From: Lineus longissimus
Taxonomy: Eukaryota; Nemertea; Pilidiophora; Heteronemertea; Lineidae
Assembly (NCBI RefSeq): GCF_910592395.1
Contig: NC_088326.1
Coordinates: 3,167,001-3,231,000, forward strand
DNA: 64,000 nucleotides
Direction: 5' to 3'
The position numbers and the translations under genes are program-made. The notes under the pieces were generated by a model. It ran no database searches, was not told the origin of the DNA, and saw only the letters and a program-made list of their open reading frames with translations. Of this stretch, positions 23,475 to 36,021 are shown one piece after another. The first letter of the stretch is position 1; every line of letters begins with the position of its first letter.

Positions 23475-24348
23475 AATCGAATATCCTGCGAGTGATTTGA
23501 TTGTTTATCCAATGAGACGACGATCCGACGTTGATTTAGTGTCTCCGCAAGAACGTCTGCTCCCACTTGCAGCAGACGATCGTTTGCCGCCTGGAGCTGA
23601 CGCACGGGATGAACACGTGGCGGGAAACACTGACCCGGTCGCTGCCGCGGGGAGAGCATGGTCTCTCCATCTTACCTCAGGGCCTGATCCTGGCGCTAGT
23701 GTGAATGTAAATTTACTTCCCAACAGTTCGACAATACTTTTGAGGTCCTAGGCAGTTTATCCGGAACAATACTATGACGGATAAAGGTACATGACTATAG
23801 AGACAATGCAACGACTACAAAATCCCGCGACAGCTTTCACGTTTGCAATAACTGACGCTTCTTCTCATCCTAAGCATGTTTGTTTTCAATCACAAATTGG
23901 TAATGCGAGAGAGGAATGGGCGGGGCCATGAGCTGGTTGTCCTTGGTTGTTGAATCAAGACCGCTCGGGTCACCGAAAATACACCCAAGGCCCCCATGTG
24001 CTTCCCGGCCTAGGTTTTGGACGCAATTTGAAGTCTACATGAAAAAAGCCGGACTTCTTCTCGGAGAAGCTAAGTGAGCTCTGCAGGTATTTGCGAGTCA
24101 AACTAAAATGCTAAAAAGTAAATACACCGTTTCATGCAAACTGTATAATAGGTTAGACAAGGAGGCGTATTGCTGTTATCATGCAGAGGCACTCCCGTTC
24201 CTCTGCGTGGTCTGGCCTGACGAGTGACGAGCCCTGACCATAACAAAACACACCCTGCTGGACAACCCTTGCACTACATGTACACATTTATCACTTTCAG
24301 ACGAAATAGACTAGCTCACGAAAACGATTATGTCACCTTAATAATGAT

Positions 24349-24354
24349 TTTATT
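24349..24354 (-). terminator. AATAAA polyadenylation signal of peptide gene
   Basis: AATAAA on the minus strand, about 50 nt downstream of the peptide stop codon at 24405-24407. It supports the small ORF as a real transcript. Confidence 0.65.
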
Positions 24355-24404
24355 TCATTAGATGGAATGTATATTAGCCATTACAAAGGAAGATGATGGA
24401 TTGT

Positions 24405-24611
24405 CTATAAACCGTTCATCTTAAAACGAGTATAATCCTTATGCATCTCAGCATACTCCTTCTTAAGCGCTTTCAGGTACGATTCAAACACATTCCTCTT
24501 GGCGACCTCTTCTATCTCGTCTTGGGTCACACCCTCGGCTCTCTTGACGGTTTTTTCAGTGGCAACACTGCAAATGACAACGCACACGACCAGTAGGATG
24601 ACGAACTTCAT
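24405..24611 (-). CDS. Small secreted peptide precursor, 68 aa
   Basis: The 68-residue ORF begins with a textbook signal peptide (MKFVILLVVCVVICSVA), cleavage likely after Ala17. Two dibasic KR sites follow (KTVKR at about 20-24 and EVAKR at about 35-39), which would release an acidic spacer and a final 29-residue basic, cysteine-free peptide beginning NVFESYLKALKKEYAEMHKD and ending KMNGL; heptad-like spacing of Leu/Tyr/Met suggests an amphipathic helix. A good 3' splice site (tttatctattttccag) lies about 70 bp upstream, so a non-coding first exon is likely, and AATAAA lies 50 bp after the stop. It could be a neuropeptide-like, antimicrobial or other secreted peptide; no family recognised, and no function is claimed. 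Confidence 0.75.
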   Translation of the reverse strand: MKFVILLVVCVVICSVATEKTVKRAEGVTQDEIEEVAKRNVFESYLKALKKEYAEMHKDYTRFKMNGL

Positions 24612-25228
24612 TTTTCTGGAAGATTTACTGACTAACAGTTCAGAAATACCGAAAACCTGTTTTGCGCCTCTTTAAGATTCTGGAAAATAGATAAATAATT
24701 TTGTCAACAATTTTCGTTTTGTCTCACGATTTACGAAATCTAAATTTTTCGATTTTTGCTCTTGCGAATCCTCTTTGTTACTCGTGAAATCCGCAGAAGT
24801 ATAACGTCCGCGAACATAAATGGTGGTGGTATACAAGAAGTTATTATTTACATTTCTATCTAGACTAGTACTGAATTTCAGCTAGTTCTTTCCAGAAGTT
24901 AAAAAAGTGATATACATGTACAAATATGCATGTATATATTGCGAGAGTCAGTTCATCAACAAACCCAAGAGGGGGCACATTGGGTGATTTCAAAGTTGGT
25001 TTTGGATTTAACACTGAGATTTAGTGTTAGAGTTAGTGTTAATCTTTAGCCATTAATCCTGGAGTCTGATTGAGACTTATTACTTTGTGTTAGCTTACAC
25101 TAAAACCTGTATGGTTTTATCTTATCCAAATGTAACACTAAACACTAACCCTCTCTAAAGCACTGGATTCAGTTTGAAATCTGGTTATGAATTACTTTTA
25201 ACACCTAGATTTAGTATCATCTCACTTC

Positions 25229-25488
25229 AAAATAAATCTTAGTGTTACACTAACGCCCAGGAATGTGGTTTTAATCCCAGCTTGGTGTTACAGTCTCAGA
25301 GGAAGTAGTGCATTTTGTCCTATCACTAACCACACAAATTATTTAGGCATCAACACCGGCAAAATAAATCTTAGTGTTACACTAACACCCAGGAATGTGG
25401 TTTTAATCCCATCTTGGTGTTACAGTCTCAGAGGAAGTAGTGCATTTTGTCCTACCACTAACACAAATGCTTTAGGCATCAACACCGG
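25229..25488. repeat. Two tandem copies of a 132-bp unit
   Basis: Units start aaaataaatcttagtgttac at 25229 and 25361 and differ by a few substitutions and small deletions. The surrounding 25020-25220 is rich in diverged aacacta/tagtgtt words on both strands, so the unit sits in a wider degenerate satellite. Confidence 0.85.
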
Positions 25489-25639
25489 CAACATTTCAAA
25501 GTTGGTGCTAGATTCAAGCAACAAAGATGACATTCGTGCCCTACCAAGAAGTTATTGCTGGAGTTTTGAATGATGATGGTGATCAACAGCGGAGGAGACC
25601 TTACCATGTTCGACGGGCAGCCGTCGTCAACAGAGGAAA

Positions 25640-25875
25640 TACTTATTATTGGAAGTGACTAGTTGGCAAGCCCGGCTTACCAAACAGCGACTTTTTCTTG
25701 TCCTGAATGGAGAGCCGAACTATCAAAGTAAAGTCTCAAGCTCGCCAAACAGGGTAGATTTTTTACCTGTTTGGCAAGCCCGGCTGGCCGAACAGGGTGG
25801 CTTTTTAGTGCTGTTTGGCAGGCTCTCCAAACAGGACAAAAAAAGAGCGGCTTGCCAAATAGACCCGGTTTAATG
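25640..25875. repeat. TTTGGCAAGCC / CCAAACAG repeat cluster
   Basis: TTTGGCAAGCCCGGCT-like words and their inverse (GCTCTCCAAACAG, GCTTGCCAAATAG, cgccaaacaggg) recur about every 30-50 bp. The motif contains the half palindrome TTGGC..GCCAA. Non-coding simple repeat. Confidence 0.6.
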
Positions 25876-26614
25876 TTTTTGAGTGTTTCTGTTTTTGAGT
25901 GTTTCCCCTCATTGTTTGGGAACGCTCAAAAATAGATTGACAAGTTTTTCTGTGTATCCCCCCTATTGAAAAGTCGTGGTCTCTCTAGCTGCCTATTGTT
26001 TGGAAACACTGACACATGGGAAACAACCACAGATGTTACACCGGCCCTTATTATTATAATGCGTAGAAGAGTAACGATGTAAACGCGTGGCACTTACCTC
26101 ACTGATGGGTGCTTCCAGATCGAAAGACTGATTGACATCATTGAGGGTCCCGAATTATATAATCGCATTCCTAGTTATGAATTCAAAATTAATTCAGAAA
26201 TTACATTAATTAAAATGGAAATGGCTTCATTAGTTCTAACTGCCGTGCGAGCTGTTCTTGTCTGGCTGAAGTATGATGAATTTTCATTTCTATTTCTATC
26301 AGTTGAACTTGTTCCAAGATCTGAGTCAGCTTTTCGACAAATCTCTTGTGACGTCATCATTTGATATTTACGATATTTTTTACTTAGATATTCTGACTCG
26401 CAGTGGTCATATTTCTATCTGTCTGTAATACATTTATAGGGTGAAAACACAATAATAAAAGAGTTATGAGGCTCCAAGGCGTATTTGGCGGCCATTTTGA
26501 ATTTATGCAAATTAGGTCCTTTCCCCAACCCGAAAATCAGAGTTTTGGATATTTTGTATAGAGAATAATCCTATGAACAAAATGATACCAAAACCTTTCG
26601 TCGCAATTTGTTCT

Positions 26615-26860
26615 AAGTTAGACCTTAATTTTGACTGGAAAGGGGTAGGCATTTTGTTGATTTATTTCATTGTTAATTTATCACGATGAATATGATATAG
26701 CTGGATTTGAATAGTTATGCCTACCAAGCCTAGCACCTGCTCTGCTTGCTTTTTAATTTTGACTGGAATGGCGTATAAAGCATTTTGCTGATTTTTTAAT
26801 TTTTGATTTATCTTGATGAATATTACTAGATTTGAACATGCCTACCATGCTTTTTATGGT
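26615..26860. repeat. Diverged tandem duplication, about 124 bp
   Basis: Two AT-rich copies share ttaattttgactggaa, gcattttg.tgattt, atgaatat and gatttgaa..atgcctacca in the same order (from about 26629 and 26753). Confidence 0.6.
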
Positions 26861-28133
26861 GAGTAGACAACTGTATCAACATATCCAGGCCACCGTCATT
26901 AACCTGTTTAATATACATAAATTACCAGCTTATGAGCGAGTCTGAGGAAATCGGAGGTTCGCTTCTCTGGCCCTGCTGATTTCCTCAGGATGTGTTTACA
27001 CATGATTTCTATTGATGATGCTAGTAGTCGATGTGAAAGTTGAAACGACCCAAAATGAAACAAGCCAAACTAAACGAACCAAATAAACTTTCCAAACATG
27101 AAATTTAAGATCCGGTTTAGATGCACATGTCATATGATTGTCAGTGTTAGGTTGATATTTGCATTGAAACGAAAATGTACTTTTTAAGTTTTTGGGTGCG
27201 AGTCTATACTGAAGCATTATTTGAATTTACTAGCATTGTACCCATGGCGCATACAGGTTCAAATTGGCTATACCTTGAATAGATTGAATTGCAATGAAAA
27301 TATAATGCAATATCAAAGGAGCCATAACGAAGAGAAAAATTAAACCAGCCATTTGTCCACAGACTCGGACCTAGCTGTGGCGTGCTGTATGCGTGCATAT
27401 AAAAGTATATCAGTTGGTCCGATAGAGATGATGAGGCAATGCCTCGTTCCTTAGTCAGCAATATGCGCCTTTTCATACGGAGAAGAAGGAGTACCCAGAT
27501 AGGCCTTCACATGTCGGCCTCCAAATGGCTCGAGCCAATTGCACTATCACTACTATAACTTTAAAATGCGTGCTCCTCCTACATGTAGCCAGGTCTCGGG
27601 CAAGGCTCTAACTCGACAGGCAAGCTAGACGTTCAGCACCGTGAGCAGCTCCTTGATAAGGCCATTTCAGGTTCAGCGCGCCTCTTCAGATCAATTATTG
27701 AAAGCTGTGGTGAGCACATAAACAGACCATGGTAACCTTCATTTGAAAATCCCTTCATAATCAAGGCCGGCTAGCTCTGGCTAACACAGCACCCATAAAC
27801 AATAGACCACCAATTTGACCCCAGCTTCTTACTGCGGGAAAACCCAAGTCCAGCAATCGAAAGTACCAAAAATACATTTTTGTTTACATTTGAACTGCAC
27901 ACTCATACGTTTGTTTACAATTTCTTTCCCGGAGAAATCTCGAACATCAGGTGACCTGCAATCGTGGATTGAAAATAACAGTAACCTTAGTTCAGCAGGT
28001 CAACAGGTACAGGCTGTTCCAATCATCCCCCTACAGCTAGCCGTTCAACAGGTAATGTTAGCCACCCCACAGGGAGTGTAGGTAATTGATTAATCCCCTG
28101 CATAACTAAACAGCAATGGCTTGGCTTCTGTGA

Positions 28134-28690
28134 GTGGTAACTTTTAAAACTGAGTACCAACTTGAGCCCTACCTTAATGTTCTAAAAAACAGGGGGTTGT
28201 TTTCAAAAATGGCTAAGTTTCGCCTTAGCAATCATAACCTACTCATCGAAAAAGGTAGACATTTTGGTACTCAGTTAGAAAAGCGTCTCTGTCCTTTTGG
28301 GTGTAACGTTGTCGAGGACGAGTTCCACTTTTTTGCACGATGTCCCTCTAACAATAAATTAAGAGACGAGTATCTCACAAATATAAATTTTTATAAATGT
28401 AGTCAATTATTTTCAAATCTGGATTTTATTTCTATTATGAGTAGTACTGACAACAAGATTATTTTAGATACCGCCATTTTTATCTCGAAAGCCTTTGAAG
28501 AAAGACAAACAGCTCTTCAGGGGCACTAATTAATAAGTCATTGTGGTCTTATTTTAATTACCATATACATGTAACTTTCTTTTAAAAATATTTTTGTATG
28601 TGTTGTATTTGTATATATATGTACTGCCATACTGTCTTATCCTTTGATAGTTGTGCAATAAATTGAATTGAAATTGAATTGGTAAGGAGA
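28134..28690 (+). mobile_element. 5'-truncated LINE: reverse transcriptase C-terminus and tail
   Basis: The open frame to 28529 reads as the C-terminal tail of a non-LTR retrotransposon polymerase: MAKFRLSNHNLLIEKGRHF, then LCPFGC, EDEFHFFARCP with Cys/His spacing of the usual terminal zinc-binding motif. The polymerase, endonuclease and 5' end are gone. A 3' UTR with gtgcaataaa and a repeated AATTG tail ends near 28690. The apparent start Met is just where the truncation falls. An ordinary dead LINE copy. Confidence 0.8.
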
Positions 28691-28699
28691 ATTGACAGT

Positions 28700-30260
28700 G
28701 TCCGATTAAAAATCCCTCATTACTGCTCCGCTGAAGTAAATTTCCGTAAATAAACATAACGTTGCATCAGGATAACATATCACCTGCAAACGTACAAAAT
28801 TTCGAGACGAAACACTACCCCCAAATGGCACTTTATCGAGCCGCCTTATAGTATTATGATATAGATATTTGGAAGGCCTACAATTTATATTTGATATAAT
28901 CGGAACTTTTGATCAAAAAAGACAATTGGTGGTCGTTCAATATTGTTTAGAGGTAATAATGTCCTAGGTTGACGCTTAAACGGTATATATGAGACAATTA
29001 TAATTGTTTACTAAAAAATCAGACCAAACCAATGTAGAATTTGATGAAATATATCTACAAGGCATAACGTGATATTTTAGGGATTTCTATTTTGAAACAC
29101 CCTGTTTTGGACTAAAATTTTCATAGTTTGACCCTTGAATATCAACCCGGATGACAGCTTAGAAGCCGTTCATTTGGCACGAACGCAGTTGGTAGTCTGG
29201 TCTGTAGCGTGCGCATATATGCACGTCCCAGGCAGTAAATTGGCGTTCCTACTATGAAAAGAAGGCAATTGTCATAATTGCTCAAGTTTTTCCGGCTTTT
29301 TGAACTTAATGACATAAAATAAACGCTTTGAAGTGCGCAAAAATTTGATAAACCCAACGCAACAGGGCTCAGTGACATCAAAAATGCGTAAATTTGATTC
29401 ACTCAATCGAACAAAGTAATTTAAAGATGCAAGAGTTTGCACAAGTGCATGGATGCAAACCAAATGGGCCCCGAGATGAAGTGATGCTCGATATCAATGC
29501 TAGGTCTAATGTAGGAAGGTTTAGAAACGAAAAGAAGCGGACAAAAACGGGGGACCGCACTTAGAAGTATATCCGTATATGGAATTCCAACCTCCAAATC
29601 GATCGAGTTGTTTTGAGGAAAACAATATTGAAAGGCAAAACTGGATGAAAAGATGGAAGGATTGACCCACCAGCAATAAGTGGAATGAGGAAACATAGCC
29701 AAATCAACCATGACAGCTGGATGGGAATGCAACCAGAAAGAAGCGAAGTGGAATTCCATCCGACTGCATGGAATTTTGATATTTGACAATCTCTGGAAGT
29801 TGTGGTCAACAGCCAGAACACCCCAGAAGTAATCTGCGATGAGAAAAAGCTGTGACTCACAGTGAGCTTCCATAACGGGACACGAAATCATTAGAAGTGC
29901 CACCATCAATGTAATTAAAGCAATCCTAGACGATAAACACGCTCAACCAGAAGCCGTATTTCATTGCGGCCACGGGCAATTAGCTCGACTCGGGCAATTA
30001 GTTCCAATACATGCAAATATCACAAGATGAGAAACGAAATAGTTTGGCAAATATTAGGAAAGTAACATGATATTGGCAATAATTAACTGGTGTCAATATT
30101 CTTATTCCATAGAAACCCTCGATATGCCAATTGAACATGAGATATCATTGGGGTCCGCAGTTTCCCATTCTGAACCATCACAGTTACCTCCCCTCAGACC
30201 TCCCGTTGGTGTAACGGAGTCCACGTCGGGGAGTGGATCCAATGCTTGAGGGTCAAGATG
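28700..30260. other. Intergenic, no supported gene
   Basis: The longest frame (29421-29909, minus, 162 codons) has a signal-like start but an odd Phe/Trp/His/Ser-rich composition and no motif; I do not support it. Nothing else seen. Confidence 0.5.
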
Positions 30261-30267
30261 CAGTTTC

Positions 30268-30452
30268 CATGAACCTCCCTTAGCAGACACCTCTCTAATA
30301 CATGTAATAAGGACTCCGTTTCTATAACGGACAGTCACTAGTTTCGGTCCCAAATTGGTTGTCCCCGTTGGTTGTCTCCATTCAATTTGACCTCACTAAT
30401 CAGGACTCCTCTCTAAAGAGGACACTTCTAGTCAGTCCCAAGGTGTCCTTGA
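30268..30452 (+). mobile_element. TACAGT-type MITE fragment
   Basis: Contains the family words AACCTCCCTTAGC, gacacctctcta, ggtcccaaattggttg, ccattcaatttgacctc and caggactcctctcta in the same order as the full copy at 63552-63741. Ends degraded. Confidence 0.65.
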
Positions 30453-30883
30453 TAAAAAAGGTTCTGCAGTATACACATTTTGAGAAAATTTGGGAAGGTC
30501 ATTTTGGTTCGGGAAAAAAAAAATGCGAATGTCACTTGCGACTTTTTGTTCTCAGGGTACGTTTTAATGGCGGTGTGCAACTAACACTTCTTCACATGTA
30601 ATGCCTCGGCAAATATTTGCCGAACCAAATTATAGCAATCAAAGGATTCGGAAAGTAAATGAAGTCATCACTTGAGCTCATTGAGCATGTTCCCACATAA
30701 TATGGTAATCTATCCTGAAAATTGGACGAGAATTTAAAGGATTTAAAGAAATTGACGTTGAGAAGGAGGTTTATGGTTTCACTGGGAACTAATAAGAAAG
30801 TCCAAGAGGACGACATGTGTATGTTGATATGAGAGAATATTGGTGGCATAATAGTTTACGTAGGAGAATACAACAGCAACCTA

Positions 30884-31219
30884 TTAAAGTGATACTATTA
30901 TGTGATTTACAACTTTGCGGTAATACGTCCGTTTTTAATTGTTGATCACAAATGTAAAGCTCAAATTTTACATTTTTCATTAGATTTATTATAAAATCGC
31001 TGAATGTAAACCCACCGCGACTGCGAAAATGTTCCTGTTGTGACGTCATCAACGAAAACGGCATCGAAGCGAGCCGCCCGGGCGGGATTAAACCATAAAT
31101 TTCTAGAAAATGTGCATTTCGATTCGAAAACCTTACCGATTTATGAGAAAGTGACGTAGTCATTTGTCAAAAACAGCTAAAACATTATATGGTGAAATTT
31201 GACACGAGTTACCCTTTAA
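30884..31219 (+). mobile_element. TTAA MITE family A, copy 2 (336 bp)
   Basis: Same ends and same interior as 14795-15131, in the same orientation, with a short indel in the middle (cgaaaacg..catcgaagcg region) and one around 31118-31130. TTAA present at both ends. The 124-codon minus-strand frame crossing it is not a gene. Confidence 0.85.
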
Positions 31220-31309
31220 GCATACTCCACGCAGTTATAGTAGTGTGATGGGGGAGTCTTACTATTGTACTATAGTGTGGAGAATGCCCATGAAGCAGGC
31301 AATTGAAGA

Positions 31310-31603
31310 ACTGCAGACTTAAAATAATTATGTTCATTTATTGAGATAACTCTAATTACAGACACTTATTCCTGGTTATACATGTATACACTTGTTAAAA
31401 ACGTTTAATTTACTTACAATGTACACTTTCTTTATAATTACAAACTCATCAACAATCTCTTATTATGTACAATTAATAATAACAATATATACACTTATAG
31501 ATGAATTATAAGCACACTCATTTTACTTACTAATTACATACACTTATATCAATAATTTTCTAATTACATACACATCGAATAATTTTCAAAATACACACAC
31601 TTG
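31310..31603. other. AT-rich, acactt-rich stretch
   Basis: Low-complexity sequence dominated by taattacatacactt-like words. It may be part of a retroelement UTR split by the piggyBac insertion; no coding capacity. Confidence 0.4.
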
Positions 31604-32143
<540 letters not shown>

Positions 32144-32179
32144 TGGCCGGGAGATGGAAATGGTCAAGCACCTTACGCG

Positions 32180-32308
32180 ATTTTAACTTGTAAATAATGA
32201 CTGTGTGATACTGTGATATTATATACTTATATGTTTTGTACTTGTAAATTTTATTCTCCCATATGGGAGGTTAATAAATAAATAATAATAAAATAAATAA
32301 TAATAATA
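32180..32308 (+). mobile_element. LINE-like 3' end
   Basis: A hairpin (CTCCCATATGGGAG) followed by gttaataaataaataat and an AAT-type tail repeats the layout of the copy at 4700-4926. No coding sequence left. Confidence 0.5.
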
Positions 32309-33260
32309 ACTTTACTTCTTATGCAATGTTATGATTAATGACTGCTGGTATGATAGACCATCATGTGATGTCACTCCATGTAAATGGCGGCCTCAATGGA
32401 CCCATCTTGACCCGTATGGTTTTGAGATGGCCGAGTCACTCACCCATTTGTGGATCCCGATAGTGGTGACTTATACACATGAGGATCAGGATGACATGGA
32501 CCAGTGTTGATTTTTTGCTGGAGTGGCCAGCCATGGACATTTCTGGGTCGTTATAAATACTCAGTGTGACCACCGTAATGAAATGCAGTGCATTCCAATC
32601 TATTTTCTCTTTAAATGACATCTGCGACTGAATATACAAGTTAATTGCCACTCAATCTTGCAATCTGTCAAACTGGATTTTCAATAAACCTACCGTAATC
32701 ATTTGGAATTTACGTCATACAAAAGTTACAGAGCTTGGCTCATCAAACACTGAATCATGAATGATGGAGAGACGAGCATTGCATTGTGACATGAACTGAC
32801 GGCTGAAAACATTGATGCAACACAGCAACCCAATTTTAAACCGATTTTCAGTAGACCAAATCATGTCTGGCAGTAGTTGCACTAACAGACTCGATGATAA
32901 TGACACACTTTTTTCAGGCATTTGAGGGCAAAAATAGAAGTACTTTATGCTTTTAGTGTAGAGGCGCCTGAAAAGTCCTCACTCCGACGACAGCGGGGTG
33001 CACCTAATGCAATCCACCGATGGGTAATAATACATTTGCCATGTCATAGGTCCACTATATCTTGATCTTGATCACGGCTGATCAAGTGGCGATCAAGTGG
33101 GATCAAATACAGATCAGCACAAGCGCTTTCATTCACCATTACCGTTGAAATGGATTACCGGTACTGTGAATGTGACAAAACTGCCACTGATGGAAAATTT
33201 CAACTGTTATGCAACTGGGCCAAGACCTGTACATTCACATCATCCAAATCTGCAGTGTTG

Positions 33261-35761
33261 TCAATCACAGTCTTCGTCTTCATCACTAGGGGGCGCTGCA
33301 TCCAAATCCTTCACCTGAAACACGAAGCAATGAGCATTTGATGACTAATGATAGAATGAGTCAATAAATGAAAAGAAAACATTTGAGGTGAGCCTTATCA
33401 AATTCTCGTTGTGGTTTCCCATCGGAATGACCTTTCCATATTCATTACACCTCAATCTTTTGCAACGTACCTCTAACAGATTGTCCATATCCAACTTGGT
33501 CATATGGTCCAGCGGCGACATCTTTCTTGTATCCACTTCCACAAACACTTTCCCATTCGCCAGCACCACCAGTAAGAGTTTGCTAAATGCCGTCTCAAAC
33601 GCCCTCTGGTGGGCATATTTCTTGGCCTTGCAAATCGATGAGCCTTGGCAGGGTAGGCTCTTCATCATAATAATGACATTTTTTCAATGCCTCATGTTGA
33701 TGGCCGACCTGATTTCCGTTTACTGGAACTTGCTGAATCGCGTGTTTTGACCAGTAAATCAGACTGTAAACCGATAATGAATAATGAAAAATGAAAAAAA
33801 AGCCTCATCATCTTTTTAAATCACTCGGACGGTAAACAGGATTAATCATTCCTATGGCCTAAGAGAGAAGGTTAAGCAACTTACCAAAGGATGCAACTCT
33901 CACGCTTGGCATCAGTGCCAGGAGGAGTTTAGTTAAAATGGCGTCTCCAACGCCCCTAGATCCCTGGCTCCTGCCAATGAGCTCCATTTTACTTTACTTA
34001 CGGATATTGTTTATCACTTGGCTATGAACATTAAAAAGACAAATCCCGATCAGGTGTTGGGACCAACATCTGCAACATCTGCAACATCTGCTGTGCGTCC
34101 CTTCCTTACCCTTTCTTCCCCAGGTTCCATCTCCTATCCCAACGCCCTCCACGGCAATTCCATGTTCCGGTACTTTTAGGCGCAGCACGCAGACATACTC
34201 GACTCTTTCCTGGTTGTTGTCATCAGCTTCCAGTGCATCAGTCTCAGACACTTCATGAGGCTCAAACTGGAACAAAAAAATTAAATTCTTCAAGCAAGCC
34301 TTCAAAAAAAAAAGCCAATTTAGTGTCTCGCGAGGAAATCCAAGGATCTTAAAATCTGAGTTTTACAATTACTTACTTTGACAATTTCAGTCGTCCAGCC
34401 ATTGAATCCAAGATAATGATTTGCTAATTCTTTAGCTCTGATGACGTAGAGATGATCTTTCTTTTTATCTAACTGCTTGTTCATTTTGCTGCAATATTTT
34501 ATCTGCAAGAAATAGTTTCAAGACAACTGTCAACAGTGCTCAAAATAGAAATCATCTTCAGTGCCACTACAAAACAAGCTTCAATTTGGATATGCAAAAT
34601 TAGGGCATATTCACGGTTTCATTCTTCTCTCACAGTTTGGGAAATTGTGGCAACATAAGAGTGCCATACCCCCATAAAGGATAAAGCCATAGAAGGGAAA
34701 TCATAATCAGTGAATGCTTGCCTTGAGACACTGTCCCCTCATGAACAGCTGACCGATCAGGGAGGCCAAAGCCTGGCCCGCAGCTCTTGCAGAATAGAAG
34801 CTGACCAAGGCATAGCAGGAATTCCCGAGATGAGTATCTTTTTCCCCATCTTCATCTTGCTTATCGGAGGATGGGACCGCAGCACCACGGACAGAAATGC
34901 CAAAAATTAGACCAAAGTGGGTAAAGATGTGATGCAGCCTATCCTAAAAGAGAGAAAGAATATAAGGAACGAAGTAGCAGTGGGAATTATTGAAACTCAA
35001 CCTTTGGCCAAAATATGTATGGTAAGCTCACCTGACCCTCTAACTATAAGACTATGCGCTTTGTGAATGCCAATGCCTATTGCCTGTGGCAAAAAATGAG
35101 AGGATAATTACCGATGCCACGCTGATTTCAATCAGACCACGTCAGAAGGGCAAGGCCTAAGCTTTGATAACTTTATTTCAAACAATGCCAGAAGCCACTT
35201 TGATTTGAGCCTTTAGTTCCCGGTGAAACGCATGACTCGTCAGCGCCGAAACAAACTGGGGCATTGACATTGTTGAAATTGTCCATTTGACCTGGCTTGT
35301 CCGACGTGGGCTGTCCTAACGTCAATCCATAAATTGGAACGAGTTTACAATCCCCGATCACACCCCAAAAAAAGGTCATCGGTTGACTAACCAAGCACCA
35401 CTGTTCAATGGATTTATAGTTGAATGCGATCAAACTACGTCATTTCCGATCGGGGATTCTAAAGTTTAGCCCATAAATTGACGTCCCCTGAAAATCATTA
35501 GTGGGGTAATCATAATGTTCCCACAAAAGTGGGCGTGGCGCCTTCCATGATGACTGCGATTCCACATTTTATACTAGGCCTATATAGCCTGTGGCATGCC
35601 ACACAAAACGGTCTACAATACATTTCACTAGTTATTCACAAATTTCACACCTCTATTTCACTTTCACTGATTTCGTTAGGGATCGAGGACACCAACAATG
35701 TCTTCTGGTTGCTTTGAGGGGGCTTGAATTCGATTATTTCTGGCTCAGAAGGCGAAATCAT
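33261..35761 (-). CDS. RDM1: RAD52 motif-containing protein 1
   Basis: Nuclear DNA/RNA-binding protein implicated in double-strand break repair and cisplatin response in vertebrates. Six minus-strand exons: 35761-35651, 34943-34722, 34502-34377, 34266-34110, 33643-33471 and 33314-33261, giving 280 residues (human about 284). The RRM spans about 17-110: QSNQKTLLVSSIPNEI in exon 1, then LHHIFTHFGLIFGISVR and SCYALVSFYSARAAGQALAS in exon 2. The RAD52-like motif follows: AKELANHYLGFNGW in exon 3 and AFETAFSKLLLVVLANGK in exon 5; exon 6 ends in an acidic SDEDEDCD. All phases fit. Intron 2 uses a GC donor (AAG|gcaagc). The exon 5 acceptor (CCTACCCTGCCAAG) is chosen by phase. It shares a 260-bp head-to-head promoter with VCPKMT. 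Confidence 0.92.
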
Positions 35762-36021
35762 GGCTGCGAAAACATTCGAGTTTACCGGGCTGCCAGTTTT
35801 TGGGCAGGCGGTGGAGATTATGACAACTAATATAAAAGAGTGACATTTGAGAGCCTTTATTCTGAAAAAAACAAATTATTATCACATATTTCCTATTCTT
35901 CATACTATAAATCTGTATTTTCAAAGTTTGTCAGATGTTTTCAGGTATATTCTTGCGATAAAAGTAGTAGCTAAAAATTACACTTCGTCACAGAAACACC
36001 GCCGCCTGGAATATTTCCAAG
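35762..36021. promoter_or_regulatory. Bidirectional promoter RDM1 / VCPKMT
   Basis: Only 260 bp separate the divergent start codons of RDM1 (minus) and VCPKMT (plus). No TATA box is obvious; CCGCCTGGAATATTTCCAAG leads into the VCPKMT ATG. Promoter role is inferred from geometry. Confidence 0.6.

Larger units (their letters stand above)
17099..24340. other. Intergenic region right of aquaporin start
   Basis: No confident gene. It carries copies of a local repeat (see 18218-22022), a foldback (19868-20158), and two ORF pairs of doubtful meaning at 21005-21627 and 23205-23660. An upstream non-coding exon of the aquaporin could be here but I cannot place it. Confidence 0.5.
24700..28130. other. 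Intergenic, satellites only
   Basis: Apart from the tandem repeats listed I see no gene here on either strand; the open frames are short and without recognisable motifs. Confidence 0.5.

Noticed and set aside
27815-28081. 88-codon plus-strand ORF before the LINE
   Set aside because: No motif and no link in frame to the reverse transcriptase tail.
29421-29909. 162-codon minus-strand ORF with a signal-like start
   Set aside because: Odd aromatic and His-rich composition, no motif, an overlapping open frame on the same strand, and no splice or polyadenylation support.
30789-31163. 124-codon minus-strand ORF
   Set aside because: Lies mostly in the TTAA MITE; its other copy does not keep the frame.
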